The notes below the pieces were generated by a model. The model worked only from the letters and a program-made list of their open reading frames with translations. It did no database searches and was not told the DNA's origin. The position numbers and the translations under genes were made by a program. Below are positions 32,042-39,221 of a stretch of DNA of 50,490 nucleotides, piece by piece. This stretch comes from a virus. Within the stretch, counting starts at the first letter, position 1, and each line of letters begins with the position of its first letter. Location: the IMG/VR virus record IMGVR_UViG_3300018067_000002, positions 1-50,490 of that record; one strand, given 5' to 3'.

Positions 32042-32256
32042 TACTTGACTCTCCTGAGTTCTTTCACCGAGTAAAAGGAAGGCTGCTCCTTGATGTTAAA
32101 GGACTCAGCTAATATCGTGGAGATAACCCACGACTTCGTCACTCCGTAGATCCGTGCGAGCCTCGTCAGCTCAACATCAATGCTGTGAAGAACGCACGGA
32201 CTCAACGGCTGTCTACCGCCCTTTGCTGGCGGCTGTCTTTTGACCTTCTTGGTCAT
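32041..32256 (-). CDS. Small ribbon-helix-helix-like protein
   Basis: ATG 32256 has GGAGAG upstream (GTG 32265 lies too close to it). The 71 residues have a basic Lys/Pro N-terminus and then VLHSIDVELTRLARIYGVTK and SWVISTILAESFNI, a strand-helix-helix order of the MetJ/Arc type. A DNA-binding repressor role is plausible. It overlaps the upstream gene end by about 44 bp. Confidence 0.5.
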   Translation of the reverse strand: MTKKVKRQPPAKGGRQPLSPCVLHSIDVELTRLARIYGVTKSWVISTILAESFNIKEQPSFYSVKELRRVK

Positions 32257-32503
32257 GCACGTCACTCTCCAGATACTGTTCTTTTGTGAGGTTGATGCCG
32301 TCTGGAATCAGCATCGTCACTGACACTATGTGATCTGTCGGTGTCACATACGAGTCACTTCCAACTTTACGCCAGTCTCTTGCTTGCGCGTGTGTTGACA
32401 GATAATCGACGGCGTTCTGGTAGAACTGGAACGCCGCTATCTTGGCTACCTGTCTCTGCTTATCTCGAATAATCACTAGCCCAATCGGACTCTGCAATCC
32501 CAT
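32213..32503 (-). CDS. Hypothetical early protein
   Basis: ATG 32503 has GGAG upstream, giving 96 residues. It is alpha/beta (IGLVIIRDKQRQVAKIAAFQ, DYLSTHAQARDWRKVG, DHIVSVTMLIPDG) with no family recognised. It overlaps both neighbours, as do most genes in this dense block. Confidence 0.5.
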   Translation of the reverse strand: MGLQSPIGLVIIRDKQRQVAKIAAFQFYQNAVDYLSTHAQARDWRKVGSDSYVTPTDHIVSVTMLIPDGINLTKEQYLESDVHDQEGQKTAASKGR

Positions 32504-32624
32504 TTTCTCTACTCCATTGCTCAAGGCGCTTCTTCAGCTCTCTTATTTCGTCACCGTACTCGTAAGAGATGAAGCCTGAGTTGTAGTAGAACTTGAGGAG
32601 TGCTACAACTTCAGACTTTTGCAA
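32460..32624 (-). CDS. Small helical protein, start uncertain
   Basis: The frame is open from 32729, but its 5' part lies inside another gene. The only plausible start near the end of that gene is TTG 32624, giving 54 residues (LQKSEVVALLKFYYNSGFIS, EIRELKKRLEQWSRENGI). A regular helical composition supports translation. The true start could differ. Confidence 0.4.
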   Translation of the reverse strand: MQKSEVVALLKFYYNSGFISYEYGDEIRELKKRLEQWSRENGIAESDWASDYSR

Positions 32625-32811
32625 AGCGCACGTAGGTATCGTCGTTTGCGGGGATACTGTCGTGCTTTCGCTGGTAGTCGGCCATTGCTTTCGTGAGGAT
32701 TTCACGACTTTTCGCGTTTTCTCTGGCATTGGTCCCTATGATGCAGTTGATATCGAACTGGATTGCTTCGATGCGCGCGCGATAACACTCTCGAGCTTGA
32801 TTGTTAGTCAT
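32611..32811 (-). CDS. Small helical hypothetical protein
   Basis: The 66-residue frame starts at ATG immediately after the TAG of the upstream gene. It is helical and charged (RARIEAIQFDINCIIGT, REILTKAMADYQRKHD). No family was recognised; gene spacing supports it being real. Confidence 0.55.
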   Translation of the reverse strand: MTNNQARECYRARIEAIQFDINCIIGTNARENAKSREILTKAMADYQRKHDSIPANDDTYVRFAKV

Positions 32812-33219
32812 CTAATTATACCCGCAGTTTTGGCAGACTACTTCGTCCCACTGTCTTTCACAGTTGGGACAGATGTGAGCTTTTCGCTTCTGTGCCACGG
32901 CAGGCGTATCAGTACGACTCTTGAGGTGAATCTCTCCCCAGACTCGGTAGAACGTCTCCGGTGTAGCTCCAAGAGCGCGTTGAATATCTCCTTCGTTAAA
33001 ACGCTCGCTTCGTCGTAGGTATTGCTCAAGCCACCACGACCTTAGCTTTACTTTAGCTCGATGTATGTGATTGCAACATACTTCGGCTCGGATACCCATT
33101 CCGTAGTCTGGCCCACGACCATACAACGACACTGGATAGATCGGCGTCCTGTTGCTTGGGTGCGCGATGCATTCCTCACAACAGGACGACGTTACACCGA
33201 GGTCACTGCACTTTAACAC
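32812..33219 (-). CDS. Zinc-ribbon protein, possible DNA-binding early protein
   Basis: The frame is open upstream, but the coding start is probably GTG 33219, just inside the end of the previous gene (135 residues). It carries CCEECIAHP, then VCCNHIHRAKVKLRSWWLEQ, a helix-turn-helix-like YLRRSERFNEGDIQRALGAT, and a C-terminal zinc ribbon HICPNCERQWDEVVCQNCGY. The Cys-His beginning resembles phage HNH-type folds lacking clear catalytic residues. The start is uncertain. Confidence 0.5.
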   Translation of the reverse strand: MLKCSDLGVTSSCCEECIAHPSNRTPIYPVSLYGRGPDYGMGIRAEVCCNHIHRAKVKLRSWWLEQYLRRSERFNEGDIQRALGATPETFYRVWGEIHLKSRTDTPAVAQKRKAHICPNCERQWDEVVCQNCGYN

Positions 33220-33391
33220 GAGGGACACGAGGCTCCACCTTTGGATACAATCCAACACCGACGACAGTATCGCAGGTGTCGCAAGTATACTCACGAGCCT
33301 GCGAGTGATTCTGAGGACTATGAAACATTTCCTCAGAACCTTTCATCGCCTTGTCGCACTTATTGCACCAGACTTCGACTTCGATTTCCAT
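33203..33391 (-). CDS. Small zinc-ribbon protein
   Basis: ATG 33391 has AGAGGAAC upstream; 62 residues. CNKC and CDTC form a four-Cys zinc site. It overlaps the upstream gene by 32 bp. No further function can be read. Confidence 0.6.
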   Translation of the reverse strand: MEIEVEVWCNKCDKAMKGSEEMFHSPQNHSQAREYTCDTCDTVVGVGLYPKVEPRVPRVKVQ

Positions 33392-33560
33392 CTAGTTCCT
33401 CTTCGAGTCTCTTTTTGAGTCGCTCGACGATTCTCGCCTTACGTTGCGTAAGGATTTCCAACAGGATCTCGACGTCAATGAGATCCTGTATGGATTGTTG
33501 TATCAGCGCCTCGTCACTGTTGAACGCTTCGCTGATCGTCTTCTTGTCGTTTTGGTTCAT
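33360..33560 (-). CDS. Small coiled-coil protein
   Basis: The 66 residues are mostly helical (EALIQQSIQDLIDVEILLEI, then AR-IVERLKKRLEEEL). It starts at an ATGA overlap with the beta-helix gene stop. Function unknown. Confidence 0.6.
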   Translation of the reverse strand: MNQNDKKTISEAFNSDEALIQQSIQDLIDVEILLEILTQRKARIVERLKKRLEEELDGNRSRSLVQ

Positions 33561-35026
33561 CTTGTTCTGCCGTAGCCCTCAAATTTTCCTACACCATAGC
33601 CGTCCACGACGAGTGACGCGCCCTCTGCTGTTGAGACGTGCAGATCGTCGGGGAAATTCGTCTTGAACTCCGATTTGTCTCCGCAGTAACCGTTGCCTTC
33701 CATGATCCCGTCAGGCGCGAAGTATTCTCTCCAATACTTTCCACGCTTTTGATCTGTTCCGAGCCAGTTCAGGGACGTTCCGTAGTCTCCGATGTTCTGG
33801 ACGATGTTGCCCTTGAATACAAACCCGGGTGTGTCAGGATTCTTACCCGGTGCGTTCCCTTGGATGTAGACAGGACCGTCAGTTTGAATCGTGTTGTTCT
33901 CCACGACGACGTTCTTTGGCCCGTTGCCGACCATCATGAACCAACCGTTTCCACCGAGAGTCTTTCTCGAGATCTGGAACCAGTTGTTACGAATCGTAAT
34001 CCTCGTTGACGTTCCTGTTGGTCTGTCGTCTTGGTTCTGTCCATGTCCAAGAATGTTGAATCCGTTTGCGATGTTCTTCACGACGTTGTTCTCGAACACG
34101 TAGTCCTCTACGGTGTTCTCTGGATTCGTGCCGTATTGACTGGGCGTGATCACCAGTGAGTAAGGCTGTCCAGCAGGCCACATGTTCTGGATCAGATTGT
34201 CGTGGATGTGAATACGACGACCTGACTTGAACTCGATGTGATTCTTGATCGTGTATGACGATCCTTTCCACGCCATCGGCTTCTCGATGGTGCAACCTGC
34301 GATCTCGATGTCCGACGGAATGCACTTCGGCATAGATGGCGCATCACCACCGAACATGATGTTCTCGCCTGCGGCTGCCAGATAGCAATCGCTGATGAGG
34401 AAAGGTCCCTCACCGTTCCAGCCACCGACACACTGTGTGTCCTGGCCCGCACGGAAGATATCTGCGATATGACACCGCAGTATCTGGATGTTCTTTCCTT
34501 GTGCAGCGATGCCTCGTTTGGCACCATCTGTCGAATGCCCAACGATCACGCACTGATCGAATACGATTCTGTCGGGCTGTTGGCTTGGCTCGTTTTGCGT
34601 GCTGTCGTCCTTGCCAACTTCACAGATGTCATTGAGATTCTTGCCACCGATAACGACCTGAGCAATCTTCACATCAGTCGTCTGTGGCAGAATTTCCAAT
34701 CCGTCTGGCAATTTCGCGCACTGCGCAGACGCGTCGAGAGTCATGCGACCTGAGTGCGTGATGCCTCGTGTTCTCAAATGGACAGACTTTCTGATTGTCA
34801 GTCGGCCTGCGAACGTCGCACCGGGAGCAAGCTCGACTATCGCTCCACTAGCAGCAGCATTCAATGCGTCCTGCACCTTCTGACCAGCCTCGACGTATAC
34901 GACGTCGCCTGTTGGCGGTGGTATAGGTTCACCGTCGACCAGAGTGCGCGCCTCTTTATTCAGCGCAGTCAGGTCTTCAGCAAGTGTTTCGTAGTCCATG
35001 ACGATTTGATCCCAGGTTCGTGGCAT
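33557..35026 (-). CDS. Right-handed beta-helix protein (pectate-lyase-like), possible tailspike or depolymerase
   Basis: ATG 35026 (MPRTWDQIVMDYETLAEDL) with AGAGAGG upstream gives 489 residues. After a short coiled coil (5-30) and Pro linker, DVVYVEAGQKVQDALNAAAS begins a right-handed parallel beta-helix with regular rungs such as ISDCYLAAAGENIMFGG, IEIAGCTIEKP, YVFENNVVKNIANGF, ITIRNNWFQIS and VVVENNTIQTDG. Such folds are typical of tailspikes that cut polysaccharide. Oddly, it lies in the minus-strand early arm, far from tail genes. No catalytic residues could be fixed. Confidence 0.75.
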   Translation of the reverse strand: MPRTWDQIVMDYETLAEDLTALNKEARTLVDGEPIPPPTGDVVYVEAGQKVQDALNAAASGAIVELAPGATFAGRLTIRKSVHLRTRGITHSGRMTLDASAQCAKLPDGLEILPQTTDVKIAQVVIGGKNLNDICEVGKDDSTQNEPSQQPDRIVFDQCVIVGHSTDGAKRGIAAQGKNIQILRCHIADIFRAGQDTQCVGGWNGEGPFLISDCYLAAAGENIMFGGDAPSMPKCIPSDIEIAGCTIEKPMAWKGSSYTIKNHIEFKSGRRIHIHDNLIQNMWPAGQPYSLVITPSQYGTNPENTVEDYVFENNVVKNIANGFNILGHGQNQDDRPTGTSTRITIRNNWFQISRKTLGGNGWFMMVGNGPKNVVVENNTIQTDGPVYIQGNAPGKNPDTPGFVFKGNIVQNIGDYGTSLNWLGTDQKRGKYWREYFAPDGIMEGNGYCGDKSEFKTNFPDDLHVSTAEGASLVVDGYGVGKFEGYGRTR

Positions 35027-35078
35027 AGTCCGACCTCTCTTTTTGAAATACTTTCCTCTGGCTCGTGAAGACATAGGA

Positions 35079-35315
35079 TTAAAAGTATTTTTCTACTGAG
35101 TGGAAAAGCCACGCCTCGAGACTTGCCTCGAATGCGTCGATTTCCCTGTCGTTCAAACGCTCACGGGATCTCAAAAGACCTGCGTAGCACTTCAGAATCC
35201 TGTCGTGCGTCAGGTCACGAAACTGTTCTCTATCGAGGCGACGGGTTATCATCCGAGCGTCTTGTAAGTGGCGCTCGAATGACTTCCTGTCTTTGGCTCC
35301 TATGACAACCGCCAT
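35079..35315 (-). CDS. Small helical protein
   Basis: The 78-residue frame overlaps the end of the helicase gene by 16 bp. It is entirely helical and rich in Arg, Glu and Asp (RKSFERHLQDARMITRRLDR). No family is recognised. Confidence 0.6.
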   Translation of the reverse strand: MAVVIGAKDRKSFERHLQDARMITRRLDREQFRDLTHDRILKCYAGLLRSRERLNDREIDAFEASLEAWLFHSVEKYF

Positions 35316-36928
35316 TGCTGCATCCCTTTCGTGACAAGGATCTCAGCAAGCTCTTTCATGATGCCTTCCTCAGTGTAAGAGCTCTCGTTCTTCTCGCCTG
35401 TCATGGCCTCGGTGATGATGTGCTTCTTGCTGGCCTTGAGGTCAGCGAGATACTCATCGATGGTGCCGAGTGCAATCTGGTATACAGCATTGATGATGCC
35501 TGCTGTTGACCCGATGCGCTTGAATCGTGCTTCAGCTTGCTCCTCGTTAGCAGGATTCCACTGTTGCTCCATGATGATGCAGTCCGAACAGAACTGCAAG
35601 TTGAGTCCCTCGCCTGAGGCGAGAGTGCTGGCGATCATCACGCGCGCGTTTGGATCGTCCTTGAATTGCATGACAACTTCATGCCTTTGCTCGGGAGTCA
35701 AGTCGCTAGTAAGCGCAATGGGCATTGAGAGTCCCATCGCTTGACAGATGTTGCACAACAGAGTCTCAACAGCCGCATGGACGTCGTTGTGATGTCGGAA
35801 GATCACGATCTTACGATCACACTGTGTGAGGAAGTCCGTGACGTAGTCTACAACAGGCTCAACCTTTGCTTTGCCTGTCAGGTGACGCATGTGCGTCATG
35901 TATTCGAGAATACCGCCTGAGCCGAAAACTTTCATCGACCCTTTGCTGTATTCCGCAGCGAACTTTTCCATCAGCTCATTGTAGAGCTTCTCGACTTCGG
36001 GTCCAAGCTCGGCGTATCGATACGTCCTGTTGAGCTTTGGCAAATCAGGCATCACTTCGTCTTGCGTGCGCCTAATGATGAAGTCCTTTGTCTTCTCAGC
36101 GAAGTATTCAGGATCTTTCAGCCCACCAGCCTTGACGCCGTAGCCGTTCGACCACGTATTGACGTAATTGTGCTGGAACGCTTTGTGCGACGGAAACCTC
36201 TCGGGTTTCAGGATGTTGAGGATCGTGAAGTATTCGTCTGCGTTGTTCTTGATTGGCGTGCCTGAGAGACCAATTACATACGGCACGCTTTTCGTCAGCT
36301 TGCGCACCATTGCAGTGCGTAGCGCACCAGGATTCTTGATGTTCTGCGTCTCGTCGATGATAACGCAATCGAAACGATTCTTCATGAATTCTTCGTCGTC
36401 AATCCAAGCACAACGACGAAGCATGTCCATTGAAATGATAACGATGTTGAACCCGAACTCGGTCAGAGGCTTCTGATTCTTGTTCTCGATAACTTGATTC
36501 ATACCAAGCTCGTGTCCAAGGAACCGATACGCCTCGTGTGACCACTGATACTTCAGTGTCGACTTTGTAATGACGAGCGACTTCATTTTCTTGTCGCGCA
36601 TCTTCCAAAGGAATGCCAGAGCTTGCACTGTCTTACCAAGGCCCATCTCGTCGGCGATAAGACACCGACCATTAGCCTCGATTGCGAACGACGCTCCAGT
36701 CTTTTGGAACTCGTAAAGCTGTCTGCCATCGATTGACTTGAACTCCAACCATTCGTCGGCGTTCTCGTCAATGTGAATCAATGCGTCTGTGAGCGTTGTG
36801 TGCCCACAATCGAATTGGATAGACCAATAGTCACCGAATCTGTGTCTCTTAACTTCGGTGACTTTCTTGTTGCAGTAGTTACATTTGTAACCTAGCTGCG
36901 TCTGTCCCTTTTGTGTTACTACAGCCAT
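35300..36928 (-). CDS. SNF2-family helicase/translocase
   Basis: The 542-residue protein begins with a small zinc site (C16, C19, C41, H43). Helicase motifs follow: YEFQKTGASFAIE (Q-like), DEMGLGKT (93-100, Walker A), VITKSTLKYQW (Ia), IIDETQNIKN (II), GLSGTPIKNN (III), IASTLASGEGLNLQFCSDCI (V) and EQQWNPANEEQAEARFKRIG (VI). These are diagnostic of SNF2 ATPases of the phage/bacterial short type. They translocate on dsDNA and may aid replication restart or remodel proteins. A hairpin lies upstream. Confidence 0.9.
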   Translation of the reverse strand: MAVVTQKGQTQLGYKCNYCNKKVTEVKRHRFGDYWSIQFDCGHTTLTDALIHIDENADEWLEFKSIDGRQLYEFQKTGASFAIEANGRCLIADEMGLGKTVQALAFLWKMRDKKMKSLVITKSTLKYQWSHEAYRFLGHELGMNQVIENKNQKPLTEFGFNIVIISMDMLRRCAWIDDEEFMKNRFDCVIIDETQNIKNPGALRTAMVRKLTKSVPYVIGLSGTPIKNNADEYFTILNILKPERFPSHKAFQHNYVNTWSNGYGVKAGGLKDPEYFAEKTKDFIIRRTQDEVMPDLPKLNRTYRYAELGPEVEKLYNELMEKFAAEYSKGSMKVFGSGGILEYMTHMRHLTGKAKVEPVVDYVTDFLTQCDRKIVIFRHHNDVHAAVETLLCNICQAMGLSMPIALTSDLTPEQRHEVVMQFKDDPNARVMIASTLASGEGLNLQFCSDCIIMEQQWNPANEEQAEARFKRIGSTAGIINAVYQIALGTIDEYLADLKASKKHIITEAMTGEKNESSYTEEGIMKELAEILVTKGMQQWRLS

Positions 36929-36997
36929 AAGTCTAATGAATCCTCTCAGGTATCATCTTTATCGTCGGATACCCCGACGTAGTGTTAGGCCACTAAG

Positions 36998-37017
36998 AAA
37001 AGGACCGAAGTCCCTTT
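36998..37017 (-). terminator. UUCG-loop hairpin terminator
   Basis: On the minus strand AAAGGGAC-TTCG-GTCCTTTT forms an 8-bp stem (one G-U) with a stable UUCG loop and a short T run, ten bases after the stop of the upstream small gene. A second hairpin (CGTCGG/CCGACG, 36963-36979) lies before the helicase start. Confidence 0.65.
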
Positions 37018-37026
37018 CCTCGGAGT

Positions 37027-37224
37027 CTAACCGTCGTTCCGAATCTCCTCGAGCGCGAACATGATCGCGGCTTCCATCGTGTCGAACTTGCGCGCGTTCT
37101 GGCTGTTGATCTTCGTCAGGATTGGATACACGCCGCGCACGTCGATCCTGTATCCTTTTGTCTTGATCTGCTCGTAAAGCTCGTCGAGCGTTTTCTGTCG
37201 GTCGCTGTTTTCCGTCATTTGCAT
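37027..37224 (-). CDS. Small early protein driven by its own promoter
   Basis: ATG 37224 (MQMTENSDRQ) has AGGGGG upstream; 65 residues. It is alpha/beta (LDELYEQIKTKGYRIDV, PILTKINSQNARKFDTMEAA). A consensus promoter lies 21-49 bases upstream and a hairpin terminator follows, so it can be expressed as a single-gene unit. Function unknown. Confidence 0.65.
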   Translation of the reverse strand: MQMTENSDRQKTLDELYEQIKTKGYRIDVRGVYPILTKINSQNARKFDTMEAAIMFALEEIRNDG

Positions 37225-37244
37225 TCGGTGCCCCCTAGAGCTAA

Positions 37245-37273
37245 AGTATACCACAGCCCGGCATCGGTGTCAA
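37245..37273 (-). promoter_or_regulatory. Sigma70-type promoter
   Basis: Minus strand: TTGACA, 17-base spacer, TATACT. It sits directly upstream of the small gene starting at 37224. Confidence 0.8.
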
Positions 37274-37303
37274 TATGTAAGTCTTACACTGGGTGTGTAA
37301 AAA

Positions 37304-37522
37304 TTACACGGTCGTAATGTCTAGCTGTTCACCTAGTGAACGGCTACCGTCGACGTATTCTATGTCGATTGCTCGATCTCTCGGGAAGATGTCAATATGT
37401 AACAGACCGAAAGGAATTGACACAATCGCTACTGAAGAATCGTCGTTACACCGAATTGACTTTACAGCTGTGATTGTAACATCTTCACCAACCGACGTCG
37501 TAATTCGAATGTCAGTTCTCAC
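37304..37522 (-). CDS. Hypothetical beta-rich protein
   Basis: The best start is GTG 37522 with AGGAC upstream, giving 72 residues; a TTG at 37612 is less likely. It is beta-rich (VRTDIRITTSVGEDVTITAV, SSVAIVSIPFGLLHIDIFP). It overlaps the upstream gene by 11 bp. No family seen. Confidence 0.5.
   Translation of the reverse strand: MRTDIRITTSVGEDVTITAVKSIRCNDDSSVAIVSIPFGLLHIDIFPRDRAIDIEYVDGSRSLGEQLDITTV
37324..37341. repeat. Dispersed 18-bp palindromic motif, copy 4
   Basis: GCTGTTCACCTAGTGAAC followed by GGCTACCG. The downstream GGCTACCG is shared with the copy at 41405, so conservation extends to about 26 bases between these two. Confidence 0.5.
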
Positions 37523-37697
37523 GTCTTGTCCTCGCTGGAACAGTATAAAGATTGTGTCGTTTTGTGAAACGCGCGCAACGCTCACATATTGGGTATAGAC
37601 GATTCCCGGCAAGCGCTGATGGCTCCGGCTTGTCGGGATCGTATGTTAGAAGTTTACCGCAGTGGTAACAGCGTCCGAGCTTAGTCGATGACTTCAA
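37512..37697 (-). CDS. Small zinc-ribbon protein
   Basis: A TTG start at 37697 (or 37700) is the only option; 61 residues. It has CYHCGK and CERCAR, a four-Cys zinc site, in the form common to small phage proteins. It overlaps the upstream stop region by about 17 bases. Confidence 0.5.
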   Translation of the reverse strand: MKSSTKLGRCYHCGKLLTYDPDKPEPSALAGNRLYPICERCARFTKRHNLYTVPARTRREN

Positions 37698-37929
37698 CAA
37701 TCACCTGCGGACCGTTGACGTCGCCCGCGTTGCACTTCCACGAGTATTTGTAATACGGGTCACGAATGAGCGTCTCGTCTGCGAATTCGTCACCTGAATC
37801 ACAGATAACTTTCGTCGGCTTGATCTCGGCTTGATCTCGGCTCGTCGCAAGCATTACTGACGTTGCACCGAGCGCGAATGATGCCATGAGAAGCGTTCCG
37901 ACAGCGAGGAGATTGAAGTCTGTTTTCAC
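37681..37929 (-). CDS. Small membrane-anchored or secreted protein
   Basis: Starting at GTG 37929 (GTGA overlap with the upstream microprotein) gives 82 residues. An N-terminal hydrophobic segment (NLLAVGTLLMASFALGATSV) is followed by a hydrophilic domain with two Cys (ICDSGDEF, KCNAGD) that could pair outside the cytoplasm. Confidence 0.6.
   Translation of the reverse strand: MKTDFNLLAVGTLLMASFALGATSVMLATSRDQAEIKPTKVICDSGDEFADETLIRDPYYKYSWKCNAGDVNGPQVIVEVID
37836..37847 (-). repeat. Dispersed CGACGAGCCGA motif, partial copy
   Basis: The minus strand reads CGACGAGCCGAG followed by a tandem 11-base duplication (CCGAGATCAAG twice). It is a diverged copy of the element found at 38478, 39085, 39258 and 43475. 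Confidence 0.4.
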
Positions 37930-38033
37930 AATACCACGACCTTGATCTGAAAGAATGAGAAGAAGATGATTGCTGCAATCCAGATATACCAGAATGACAG
38001 CAGGAACATGAGCGCGTCTTTGTAGTCTTCCAT
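37926..38033 (-). CDS. 35-residue single-span membrane microprotein
   Basis: A frame from ATG 38033 (TAATG overlap with the upstream stop) to TGA 37926, overlapping the next GTG start by 4 bases. Residues 8-28 are hydrophobic (LMFLLSFWYIWIAAIIFF), preceded by EDYKD and followed by QIK. Overlapping start and stop signals on both sides strongly suggest a real gene. Confidence 0.6.
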   Translation of the reverse strand: MEDYKDALMFLLSFWYIWIAAIIFFSFFQIKVVVL

Positions 38034-38257
38034 TATGCTACCTTGATCTTACCTAGTCGATACGCTTCTCGCATGATGAGCGCCATACGATGTGTGAGAC
38101 CAGACGGTTTCATCTCGAGCGCGCCTGCGGCTTGAGTCAACGATACCTTACCTGTCAGCCAAGCAAGTGTTAACTCAATTTCTTCGTCTGAAAACTTCTG
38201 TTTTTGAGCATTCGGAATAGCGAGAGCTTTCTCTAACAGAGTCTGTGTTTTTGTCAT
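38033..38257 (-). CDS. Small helix-turn-helix protein
   Basis: The 74-residue protein contains SDEEIELTLAWLTGKVSLTQ, AAGALEMKPSGLTHRMALIM and a basic end. The second block reads as a helix-turn-helix (VSLTQAAGALEMKPSGLTHR). It is a candidate transcription regulator of the early arm. It is coupled to its neighbours by ATGA upstream and TAATG downstream. Confidence 0.6.
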   Translation of the reverse strand: MTKTQTLLEKALAIPNAQKQKFSDEEIELTLAWLTGKVSLTQAAGALEMKPSGLTHRMALIMREAYRLGKIKVA

Positions 38258-38463
38258 TTTGTATACTTGGCGCGCTCAATACGCAGTTGATTCAATCTGT
38301 GCGCGTAGTTGATGTAATCGAGCATCTTGACTTCACCGAGCGTCTTGAGCGCTTCTTCGACTGTGTCGAACTCGGTGATGTCCACACGAACTGTCGAGCT
38401 ATGTGGACCCGGTCCTTTTGCCTTGTGATCTCGAAACGTGATATCGTGCTTTAAGTTTCTCAC
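38254..38463 (-). CDS. Hypothetical early protein
   Basis: The 69 residues have a beta N-terminus (HDITFRDHKAKGPGPHSS) then a helical end (TVEEALKTLGEVKMLDYINY). It is bounded by ATGA overlaps. No family recognised. Confidence 0.6.
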   Translation of the reverse strand: MRNLKHDITFRDHKAKGPGPHSSTVRVDITEFDTVEEALKTLGEVKMLDYINYAHRLNQLRIERAKYTK

Positions 38464-38654
38464 TTTGACTTGACCTCACTTCGGCTCGTCGCTTGCCTTT
38501 TCCTCTGTGTCCGATGGCAGCCGCACTTGTTACACGTCCAGTGTGCCACTAACGGATCGGTGTCAGCGAATAACATTCGCTTGTAAGGCGCGCTCCAGAC
38601 AGGGACGATATCCGTTCTCACGTATCGTCCTCCACAATTACACTTTGTCGTCAT
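38460..38654 (-). CDS. Small zinc-ribbon protein
   Basis: The 64-residue frame has CNCGGRYV and CNKCGCHR, forming a zinc ribbon, and a basic Arg/Lys tail (RTQRKRQATSRSEVKSK). The tail coincides with the CGACGAGCCGAAGT DNA motif. ATGA overlaps at both ends. Confidence 0.6.
   Translation of the reverse strand: MTTKCNCGGRYVRTDIVPVWSAPYKRMLFADTDPLVAHWTCNKCGCHRTQRKRQATSRSEVKSK
38478..38491 (-). repeat. Dispersed CGACGAGCCGAAGT motif, copy 1
   Basis: 14 bases on the minus strand, in frame as (T)SRS within the zinc-ribbon gene end. Confidence 0.5.
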
Positions 38655-39220
38655 CCTTTCATACCTCGAATCATCTTTTCTGCATTCTCACGTGACATTC
38701 CGGTTCTCGTCAGCTTTTCTACGAGATTCTCGAATGCCTTATCTCCAGCGTCGCCGATTTGCTTTGGCTTTGCGATCCTTGGCGTCTTGACCGTTCCGTC
38801 TGAATTGGTCGAGGGGCGCGCAAGTGCTCTGTATTTCTTGTCCTGCGCTCTCAATTCTTCGCGCTGCTCGTTTGTTAGGGCGCGCGACCATTCTTCATCG
38901 ATGTCCATCGTCGCTTGCAGTTGAGTATTGAGAACCTTGACCATATCTTCAAGGTCTGCAATGTGCTCTTTGATCTGCTGATGCGACATTCCACTTACGA
39001 GGAGAGTGTTGAACTTGTCGATGTATGAACGCTTTAGACGTTCGTTGATCGGCTCTGTGCTCGGCTGAACTTCGACGTTATCTGACTTCGGCTCGTCGTT
39101 CACTTTCGGAGAACTTGTCTCCTTAACATAACAGTCCATACAGAGCCACATGTTATTAATGAGCGCCAATTCTCCGCCGTTCGGACACGCTTCACACACT
39201 GTCGGTTTCTCGTTTGCCAT
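38651..39220 (-). CDS. Zinc-ribbon protein with helical body
   Basis: The 189-residue product opens with CEACPNGGELALINNMWLC and CMDC, a small zinc finger, then a low-complexity acidic linker, and a helical region (QIKEHIADLEDMVKVLNTQL, about 88-107). The end is basic with GMSRENAEKMIRGMKG. Possibly DNA- or RNA-binding. It overlaps the next gene by 4 bp. Confidence 0.6.
   Translation of the reverse strand: MANEKPTVCEACPNGGELALINNMWLCMDCYVKETSSPKVNDEPKSDNVEVQPSTEPINERLKRSYIDKFNTLLVSGMSHQQIKEHIADLEDMVKVLNTQLQATMDIDEEWSRALTNEQREELRAQDKKYRALARPSTNSDGTVKTPRIAKPKQIGDAGDKAFENLVEKLTRTGMSRENAEKMIRGMKG
39085..39098 (-). repeat. Dispersed CGACGAGCCGAAGT motif, copy 2
   Basis: Lies in the acidic linker of the zinc-ribbon gene, read as NDEPKS, a different frame from copies 1 and 3. 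Confidence 0.5.
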
Positions 39221-39221
39221 T

